Translations under genes and position numbers: made by a program
Assembly: GCA_002344885.1 (NCBI GenBank)
Contig: DDUQ01000126.1
Coordinates: forward strand, 1 to 14,078
Origin: Comamonadaceae bacterium UBA2334
GTDB lineage: Bacteria > Pseudomonadota > Gammaproteobacteria > Burkholderiales > Burkholderiaceae_C
Direction: 5' to 3'
DNA: 14,078 bases
Shown: positions 1-4,481 of the stretch, piece after piece
Numbering within the stretch: the first letter of the stretch is position 1
Layout of the letters: every line of letters begins with the position of its first letter
The notes under the pieces: generated by a model
The model's database searches: none
The model's input: the letters and a program-made list of their open reading frames with translations, nothing else
What the model was told of the DNA's origin: nothing

Positions 1-512
1 TGGCGGGCAAAGCCGGTAAGGACGGTGAAGGCATCGTTCACCTTCAGGATACGCTGCTCGGTATCGGTGACCATGACCCCTTCGGAGGCGCGGTCAAAAA
101 CCATCGCCGCCAGCCGCAGGCTTTCTTCGGCCTGCTTGCGCGCGGTGATGTCGGTGAACGTGGACACAAACCCCCCGCCCTCCAGCGGGGTGCCGCGCAC
201 CTCCAGCACCACGCCTTCTGCGGTGGTGCGTTCGAATTCGTGGGCTTGCATCAGGCGGCACCTGGCCAGTGCCGTTTCGATATGTGTTTCCGGGTCGCCC
301 GGCCCGTAGTCGCCCCGCAGTGCGTTGTAACGCAGCAGGTCCGTCATGTGGAGCGGGCTTTGGAACAGATGAGGCGGGTACTTCAGGATGATTTCGAATT
401 GGCGGTTCCACGCCACCAGGTTGAGCTCGGCGTCGAACAGACTCACGCCGCTCGGAAAGCTCTCGAAAATGGTCCGCAACGCGGCGTTCAGTTTGTCATC
501 ACTGTCGGTCAT
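1..512 (-). CDS. PAS-domain signalling protein, N-terminal part (cut by left edge)
   Basis: The reading frame starts at ATG 512-510 and stays open to the window edge, giving 170 visible residues. Residues about 11-123 form a PAS_7-type domain: the stretch SGVSLFDAELNLVAWNRQFE, then LLRYNALRGDYGPGDPE, EVRGTPLEGGGFVSTFTDIT. A second PAS domain begins near residue 135 (ASEGVMVTD, then RILKVNDAFTVLTGFAR), joined by the usual ITARKQAEESL linker. No membrane segment or signal peptide precedes the first PAS, so this part is cytoplasmic. This layout is common in PAS-GGDEF or PAS-GGDEF-EAL proteins of cyclic-di-GMP metabolism and also in PAS kinases. The output domain lies beyond the edge, so the activity cannot be stated. 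An AAGGG stretch about 7 bases before the start may act as the ribosome-binding site. The gene lies downstream of the rpsU terminator and probably has its own promoter, which I could not identify. Confidence 0.85.
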   Translation of the reverse strand, partial: MTDSDDKLNAALRTIFESFPSGVSLFDAELNLVAWNRQFEIILKYPPHLFQSPLHMTDLLRYNALRGDYGPGDPETHIETALARCRLMQAHEFERTTAEGVVLEVRGTPLEGGGFVSTFTDITARKQAEESLRLAAMVFDRASEGVMVTDTEQRILKVNDAFTVLTGFAR

Positions 513-591
513 GGTGTGCCCTTGCTGCGTCACTCCTGCAGGGATGGGTCAGTATGACAGGTCGTTGCAAGACCGTGCACATTCATTAATG

Positions 592-603
592 GTCTGTACA
601 GAC
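592..603. promoter_or_regulatory. Perfect 12-bp palindrome, candidate operator
   Basis: GTCTGTACAGAC reads identically on both strands. It lies about 80 bases before the start of the PAS-protein gene and just beyond the rpsU terminator hairpin. Position and symmetry suit a binding site for a dimeric regulator, but no regulator family is recognised. It could equally be chance. Confidence 0.25.
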
Positions 604-606
604 AAC

Positions 607-642
607 AAAAAACCCGCCAGGGCGTCCCACGGGCGGGTTTTT
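607..642 (-). terminator. Rho-independent terminator of rpsU
   Basis: CCCGCC at 613-618 pairs with GGCGGG at 632-637. Flanking A and T tracts (607-612 and 638-642) extend the stem to about 11 pairs, with a 13-base loop. Read on the minus strand, the hairpin ends in a run of Ts about 40 bases beyond the rpsU stop codon. The A and T tracts on both sides make it able to work in both directions. Confidence 0.9.
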
Positions 643-680
643 GTGCCGGCTGTGTGCCGACGGTGTGCGTTGAGGCTGTA

Positions 681-893
681 TCAGTACAGCTTCTTGGGCA
701 GCTGCATGCTGCGCACGCGCTTGTAGTGGCGCTTCACGGCAGCCGCTTTCTTGCGCTTGCGCTCGGCGGTGGGCTTTTCGTAAAACTCGCGGGCGCGCAG
801 GTCGGTCAGCAGGCCGAGTTTTTCGATGGTGCGCTTGAAGCGGCGCAGGGCGACTTCATAGGGTTCGTTGTCTTTGACGCGTACGGTTGTCAT
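681..893 (-). CDS. rpsU: 30S ribosomal protein bS21
   Basis: This 70-residue protein has the complete bS21 pattern: MTTVRVKDNEP at the start, VALRRFKRTIEKLGLL, LRAREFYEKPTAERKRKKAA, and the basic tail VKRHYKRVRSMQLPKKLY. bS21 binds the small ribosomal subunit near the 3' end of 16S rRNA and helps translation initiation. The start at ATG 893 was chosen because homologues begin MTT. An in-frame GTG at 932 would add 13 residues unlike the family. The Shine-Dalgarno match is poor (GGAAA about 12 bases upstream). A five-codon open frame (ATG at 910) ends in a TGATG overlap with the start codon, so coupled translation is possible. A promoter with TATAAT lies about 130 bases upstream and a strong terminator lies downstream, so it is probably a single-gene unit. 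Confidence 0.97.
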   Translation of the reverse strand: MTTVRVKDNEPYEVALRRFKRTIEKLGLLTDLRAREFYEKPTAERKRKKAAAVKRHYKRVRSMQLPKKLY

Positions 894-929
894 CAGTTCA
901 CAATTTCCATGGATGCGCTGAATTGAAAG

Positions 930-1003
930 CACGGGGAAGATCGGGCCCCGAACCCAAGGGTCAGCAAGAGTCCCCGTCTATCAGTTGATCAGGCCGACGG
1001 GGT
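930..1003 (-). promoter_or_regulatory. rpsU leader with two mutually exclusive hairpins
   Basis: In the minus-strand transcript three segments occur in order: CCCCGTC (1002-996), GACGGGGA (978-971) and TCCCCGT (937-931). The middle segment can pair with the first (7 pairs, 17-base loop) or with the third (7 pairs, 33-base loop), but not with both. All three lie between the predicted rpsU transcription start and its start codon. This is the layout of an attenuator or a translational switch. No known leader family is recognised and function is inferred from geometry alone. Confidence 0.4.
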
Positions 1004-1022
1004 TTTGCCAGCAAAGCCTGCG

Positions 1023-1051
1023 ATTATAACTTTGTGCGCCGCTTTTGCCAC
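1023..1051 (-). promoter_or_regulatory. Sigma-70-type promoter of rpsU
   Basis: On the minus strand a perfect TATAAT (-10, bases 1028-1023) follows GTGGCA (-35, bases 1051-1046, 4 of 6 to consensus) after a 17-base spacer. Transcription would start near base 1016, giving a leader of about 120 nt before rpsU. Confidence 0.6.
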
Positions 1052-1133
1052 GACATGTTGGGTTCTCAGCATTCAAGGTGTGCAGACGGTTGCAAAACCG
1101 CAACGTGAGAGGGGGCATGTTGTCGGGGGCGGC

Positions 1134-2222
1134 TCACTGCCAGCCAGCGCCCAGCAGGCGGGTGAGGTCGGCAGCGGGCATCTGTTGGCACAGCGCGGCA
1201 GCCTGCCCGGCCCACAGCGGGGAAAAGTCGCTGCGCCCGGCCTGTTCGGCGGCGGCACGCAAGGGCACCAGCGAGTTGGTGGCGAGGGGAAAGGCGGGTG
1301 CCACGTCGTTCATGGGCTGAAGGTCTTGCATCAGGCGGTTCCACAGGCCGCGCGCAGGCCGCCCACTCAGCAGGCGCGTGAGCGCCGTGTGGTGTGCCTC
1401 AGCGCCGGACAGCGCTGCGCGGTGAACGGGGCGCGTGGTGGCTTCGGGGCACAGCAGGTAGGCGGTGCCCACTTGCACTGCCTGCGCACCCAGCTCCCGG
1501 GCTGCCGCAACGCTTTGCGGCGTCGCGATGCCGCCGGCAGCGATGACGGGCACGCAAACGGCGCGTGCCACCTGGGGCAGCAAGGTGAACAGGCCGGCCT
1601 GGCGGGTCAGGTCGTCGCTCAGGAAATGCCCGCGGTGTCCGCCGGCCTCCAGCCCCTGGGCGATGATGGCATCGGCCCCGTGGTCTTGCAGCCAGCGTGC
1701 TTCGTCCACCGTTGTGGCGCTGGCAACCACCCTTGCTCCCCAGGTGCGGACCTGTGCCAGCAGGTGGGGGGCGGGCAATCCGAAGTGGAAACTGACAACC
1801 TCGGGGCGGAATGCCGCCAGCAAGTCGGCCGATGCTTCGGTAAACGGCATCCTGCCAGGGCCGGTGTCGATGCTGTGCGGGTCCACATCCCACTCACGGA
1901 AGTACGGCTGCAGCGCCGACAGCCAACGTGTCTGGGCGGCCGCGTCGGGCTCTGGCGGCACATGACAGAAAAAATTCACGTTCAGCGGGGCACTGCTGGC
2001 GGCGCGGAAGGCGGTCAGTTCGGCCTCCAGCGCTGCGGGCGACAGCATGGCGGCTGGCAGGGCACCCAGTCCCCCGGCTTGGGCCACGGCAAGTGCCAGT
2101 CGATGGTCCTGCACACCGGCCATGGGGGCTTGCAGCACAGGCAGTGCCAGGCCGAACTGGTGCGCCAGCCAGTGGTCTTGTGCAGGCGTGGTCGCTGTGC
2201 GGTGGGCAACTGGGTCGGTCAT
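1134..2222 (-). CDS. Nitronate monooxygenase (class I, FMN-dependent)
   Basis: A 362-residue TIM-barrel flavoprotein of the nitronate monooxygenase/2-nitropropane dioxygenase family. It oxidises propionate 3-nitronate or alkyl nitronates with O2 and so detoxifies nitro compounds. Visible signatures: QAPMAG near residue 31, NVNFF near 81, SFHFG with the likely catalytic His146, the hallmark AQGLEAGGHRG near 188-198 (FMN phosphate binding), VIAAGGI near 226 and QVGTAYL near 250. Length fits the family. ATG 2222 (MTDPV) was preferred over an upstream in-frame start at 2384, whose extra 54 residues are Arg/Pro-rich and overlap the neighbouring gene. No Shine-Dalgarno sequence is evident; instead a run of seven Ts lies about 9 bases before the start. 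The gene follows the flavoprotein gene at 2297-3607 after 74 bases, and the two may share a transcript. The native substrate cannot be told from sequence. Confidence 0.93.
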   Translation of the reverse strand: MTDPVAHRTATTPAQDHWLAHQFGLALPVLQAPMAGVQDHRLALAVAQAGGLGALPAAMLSPAALEAELTAFRAASSAPLNVNFFCHVPPEPDAAAQTRWLSALQPYFREWDVDPHSIDTGPGRMPFTEASADLLAAFRPEVVSFHFGLPAPHLLAQVRTWGARVVASATTVDEARWLQDHGADAIIAQGLEAGGHRGHFLSDDLTRQAGLFTLLPQVARAVCVPVIAAGGIATPQSVAAARELGAQAVQVGTAYLLCPEATTRPVHRAALSGAEAHHTALTRLLSGRPARGLWNRLMQDLQPMNDVAPAFPLATNSLVPLRAAAEQAGRSDFSPLWAGQAAALCQQMPAADLTRLLGAGWQ

Positions 2223-2296
2223 GGTCGTGGCAAAAAAAGTGTGGTGGGTGCAGCTCGGGTGATGCCTGGCAGGTGGAGGGGTGAGTTGCGATGGGT

Positions 2297-3607
2297 TCAG
2301 TGTGTCACTGCATCGGCATCGGTACTGGCACCGGCCGGGCCGGGCAGGGCCTCGGCGCAGGCGTGTGCGCTGGACCACGCCCACTGGAAGTTGTAGCCAC
2401 CCAGCCAGCCGGTGATGTCCACCACCTCGCCGATGAAGTACAGGCCGGGCTGCTGGCGGGCTTCCATGGTTTGCTGGGACAGCGCCCGGGTGTTGACGCC
2501 ACCCGCGGTGACCTCCGCTTTGCGGTAACCCTCGGTGCCGTTGGGGGTCACCTGCCAGTGGTGCACCACTTCGGCCAACTGGGCAAGGGATTTGTCTGGC
2601 ACGTCGCAGATGGGGCGGTCGCAGGCAGCTACCCAGGCGGGCGCTGGCGCCGGCGAAGGTGTCTGGCAGAGCGCACCAGCGCAGGCAGCGTCTGCCAGGC
2701 GGGCAGGGAGCCAGCGTGCCAGTTCATTGGCGGTGCGTTTTCTGGACGTGCGCTTGGCCTGGATTAACTCGTCATGCAGGTTGACATCGGGTGCGAGGTC
2801 GATGTGCAGGGGCTGCCCCGGCTGCCAGAAGCTGGAAATTTGCAGCACACCGGGCCCGGACAGCCCCCGGTGGGTGAACAGCAGGTCTTCCAGAAACTCG
2901 ACACGCTGTTTCTTTTCGCCGGTGGCCACCCGCACCGGCAGGGCCACGCCAGCAAGACCGGCCAACGGCTGCCAGGCCACCTCGTCGAAGGTCAGGGGCA
3001 CCAGGGCAGGGCGTGTGGGCACCACATCAATGCCAAACTGGGTGGCGATGCGGTAACCCAGGTCGCTCGCACCGATTTTGGGAATCGACAGGCCGCCTGT
3101 GGCCACGACCAGCGAACGGCAGCGCACCGGGCCGTGTGAAGTATCTATTTCATAGTTGCAAACGCTTTCAGGATAAGCGCTGGATCCGGAAAAGATGATT
3201 GATTTAACGCTGCACGGCTGCCAGCGTGTGACCGACTCGCCGCATTCGGCCAGCAGCATGCCGATGATGTCCTCGGCCGAGTGGTCGCAGAACAATTGGC
3301 CTTTGTGCTTTTCGTGAAAGGCGATGCCGTGGCGCTGCACCATTGAGATGAAATCCTGCGGGGTGTAACGAGCCAGCGCGGAGCGGCAGAACTGCGGGTT
3401 GTCGCCCAGAAAATGGCGTTGGGGTGCACGCACATCCAGGTCGCGGTTGGTGAAGTTGCAGCGTCCGCCACCCGATATGCGGATTTTCTCGGCCACTTTC
3501 TGGCTGTGGTCGATGACCAGCACACGCAAACCCCTGCGCGCCGCAGCGCCCGCGCAGAACAGGCCGGCGGCACCGGCACCCAGAATGACCACATCGAACT
3601 CAAGCAT
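2297..3607 (-). CDS. BaiN/HI0933-family FAD-dependent oxidoreductase
   Basis: A 436-residue flavoprotein of the HI0933/YhiN/BaiN family. It shows an N-terminal dinucleotide-binding motif (VVILGAGAAGL, residues 6-16), the family signature KIRISGGGRCNFTN (41-54), CDHSAED (107-113), VVATGGLSIPKIGASDLGY (167-185), LFTHRGLSGPGVLQISSFW (243-261), NGTEGYRKAEVTAGGVNT (356-373) and the C-terminal FAD closure GLYFIGEVVDITGWLGGYNF (388-407). It is full length and unbroken. The physiological reaction of this family is mostly unknown; the clostridial member BaiN takes part in bile-acid dehydroxylation, which should not be transferred here. The start MLEFDVV at 3607 fits homologues; a GTG at 3637 would add ten residues. 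Residues about 137-155 are encoded by an AT-rich palindromic repeat copy at 3143-3200. The gene follows the PilJ-domain gene after 39 bases on the same strand. Confidence 0.93.
   Translation of the reverse strand: MLEFDVVILGAGAAGLFCAGAAARRGLRVLVIDHSQKVAEKIRISGGGRCNFTNRDLDVRAPQRHFLGDNPQFCRSALARYTPQDFISMVQRHGIAFHEKHKGQLFCDHSAEDIIGMLLAECGESVTRWQPCSVKSIIFSGSSAYPESVCNYEIDTSHGPVRCRSLVVATGGLSIPKIGASDLGYRIATQFGIDVVPTRPALVPLTFDEVAWQPLAGLAGVALPVRVATGEKKQRVEFLEDLLFTHRGLSGPGVLQISSFWQPGQPLHIDLAPDVNLHDELIQAKRTSRKRTANELARWLPARLADAACAGALCQTPSPAPAPAWVAACDRPICDVPDKSLAQLAEVVHHWQVTPNGTEGYRKAEVTAGGVNTRALSQQTMEARQQPGLYFIGEVVDITGWLGGYNFQWAWSSAHACAEALPGPAGASTDADAVTH
3143..3200 (-). repeat. Intragenic palindromic repeat, copy 1 (inside the BaiN-family gene)
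   Basis: An AT-rich patch in a GC-rich gene. Read on the plus strand it has ATTT, TAG, C and CGC in spaced order, then AAGCGCTG at 3175-3182. Copy 2, inside ybiB, shares the same ordered elements at nearly the same spacing. The inner parts, CGCTT and AAGCG, are inverted. It is translated in frame as about 19 residues in a variable region of the flavoprotein. I recall similar AGCGCTT/AAGCGCT palindromes dispersed in Comamonadaceae genomes; that is memory, not a search. Confidence 0.5.
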
Positions 3608-3646
3608 GCGCCGCAGTGTATGCGGGCGTGGCTTCACGCTGCCAAC

Positions 3647-4306
3647 CTATGCCGCCAGTCTGGATTTGCGTGTCAGTTCCATGGCGCGTTTCGACTGGCG
3701 GTCAATTTCGGTGGTGATGCCTGACAGCACGTTGGCCACCACAGCAAAGCCGCGCGCCTGATCGCCGGCGCGTGCGGCAATGACCTGTGCATTGAAGGAG
3801 ACGACCTTGGCTTCGCGCGCCACCGACTGGATGTCGGTCACGATGTGGGTCAACTCGTTCATGATTTGTTCTTCCTTGTGCCGGGCTATCTGGTCGAAAG
3901 CCGAGGTGGCGGTGTTCAGTGCCACCAGCACGTCGTCGGTGGTGGCCACCAGGTCTGCGATGGCGCGTTCGCGCAAGGGACTGCCGCGTTCGACAGCATC
4001 CAGGGCATGCCGTGCGCGTTGCATGAAGCTGTCGATGACCGGCCCCACGCCCTGCGCACCACGGTAGGTCTGTGTGATGCGCTGTGCAAGCGCGGGCTCC
4101 ATCTGTCTGGCGGTGCGCATCAGTTCGTCGTGGCTGTCGCAGAACAGCTGAAACGTCTGGCGGGCAGCGGTCAGCATCGGTGGGCTGCCCTCGGCCGCCA
4201 GCAGCGTTTGCAGTATGGTGCGCTGTGACAGCATCCTTTGCCGTGCGGCGAGGTTGACCACAGACAGTTTCGTTGCAGGGGTTGGCGCAGAGGCGGTGTT
4301 GACCAT
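3647..4306 (-). CDS. Small soluble PilJ-domain protein with a truncated chemoreceptor-like hairpin
   Basis: A 219-residue protein with no membrane segment or signal peptide. Residues about 15-110 match the PilJ-type sensor domain (PF13675), including its signature NLAARQRMLSQR at 18-29. Residues about 150-212 resemble the signalling tip of methyl-accepting chemotaxis proteins: IQSVAREAKVVSFNAQVIAARAGDQARGFAVVA (159-191). The long coiled-coil arms, HAMP domain and membrane anchors of a true receptor are absent. Where receptors have NAAIEAARAGEQGRGF this protein has NAQVIAARAGDQARGF, so a highly conserved Glu is Ile. Start at ATG 4306 is supported by AGGAGT five bases upstream. It is divergent from the histidine kinase gene at 4482 (175-base gap), suggesting a shared control region. 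It is likely a cytoplasmic signalling or regulatory protein; whether it contacts CheW/CheA or a neighbouring kinase is unknown. Confidence 0.85.
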   Translation of the reverse strand: MVNTASAPTPATKLSVVNLAARQRMLSQRTILQTLLAAEGSPPMLTAARQTFQLFCDSHDELMRTARQMEPALAQRITQTYRGAQGVGPVIDSFMQRARHALDAVERGSPLRERAIADLVATTDDVLVALNTATSAFDQIARHKEEQIMNELTHIVTDIQSVAREAKVVSFNAQVIAARAGDQARGFAVVANVLSGITTEIDRQSKRAMELTRKSRLAA

Positions 4307-4311
4307 CGTGA

Positions 4312-4317
4312 ACTCCT
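4312..4317 (-). promoter_or_regulatory. Ribosome-binding site of the PilJ-domain gene
   Basis: AGGAGT on the minus strand, five bases before ATG 4306. It decides the start, since the open frame itself extends much further upstream, through the promoter region of the divergent kinase gene. Confidence 0.8.
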
Positions 4318-4469
4318 GTAAGTGTTTACCCTCAAGCAAACATCGGGCCAAGGCTTCGGTTAGTTCGATCCACCGGCAGGTTGCGTCGGACGGCACTGGA
4401 ATGGGGCTAACATGTGAGCCGGACTCCGATGCCGATGCGCCAGCGCGGGGGGAGCCGTGTACCCAGACC

Positions 4470-4474
4470 GAGGA
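4470..4474 (+). promoter_or_regulatory. Ribosome-binding site of the histidine kinase gene
   Basis: GAGGA seven bases before ATG 4482. It supports the start at MKLADRV rather than in-frame starts further upstream, which would run through the divergent gene's 5' end. Confidence 0.75.
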
Positions 4475-4481
4475 CTTTTCC

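Noticed and set aside
513..606. Promoter for the left-edge PAS gene
   Set aside because: Candidates such as TTGCAA and CATACT on the minus strand have wrong spacing; none is convincing.
972..1006. Hairpin followed by TTTT on the plus strand, like an intrinsic terminator
   Set aside because: No plus-strand gene lies upstream that it could terminate. It is better explained as part of the minus-strand rpsU leader.
1089..1104. Small hairpin GTTGC/GCAAC after the nitronate monooxygenase gene as a terminator
   Set aside because: Only five pairs and no T-tract on the minus strand; too weak to call.
1005..2396. Long plus-strand open frame opposite the nitronate monooxygenase gene
   Set aside because: Its translation is low-complexity Gly/Gln/Arg/His-rich with no family signature, while the minus strand carries a complete recognisable enzyme. 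It is a high-GC shadow.
3608..3637. GTG 3637 as start of the BaiN-family gene
   Set aside because: The ten extra residues (KPRPHTLRR) precede the usual family start just before the dinucleotide-binding strand, and the Shine-Dalgarno support is weak.
4307..4481. Sigma-28 (flagellar) or sigma-70 promoter in the divergent region between the PilJ-domain gene and the kinase
   Set aside because: A CCGAT-containing -10-like element has its TAAC partner too close, and TTGCGT/TAACAT on the plus strand is spaced 21 bases. Neither fits consensus spacing.
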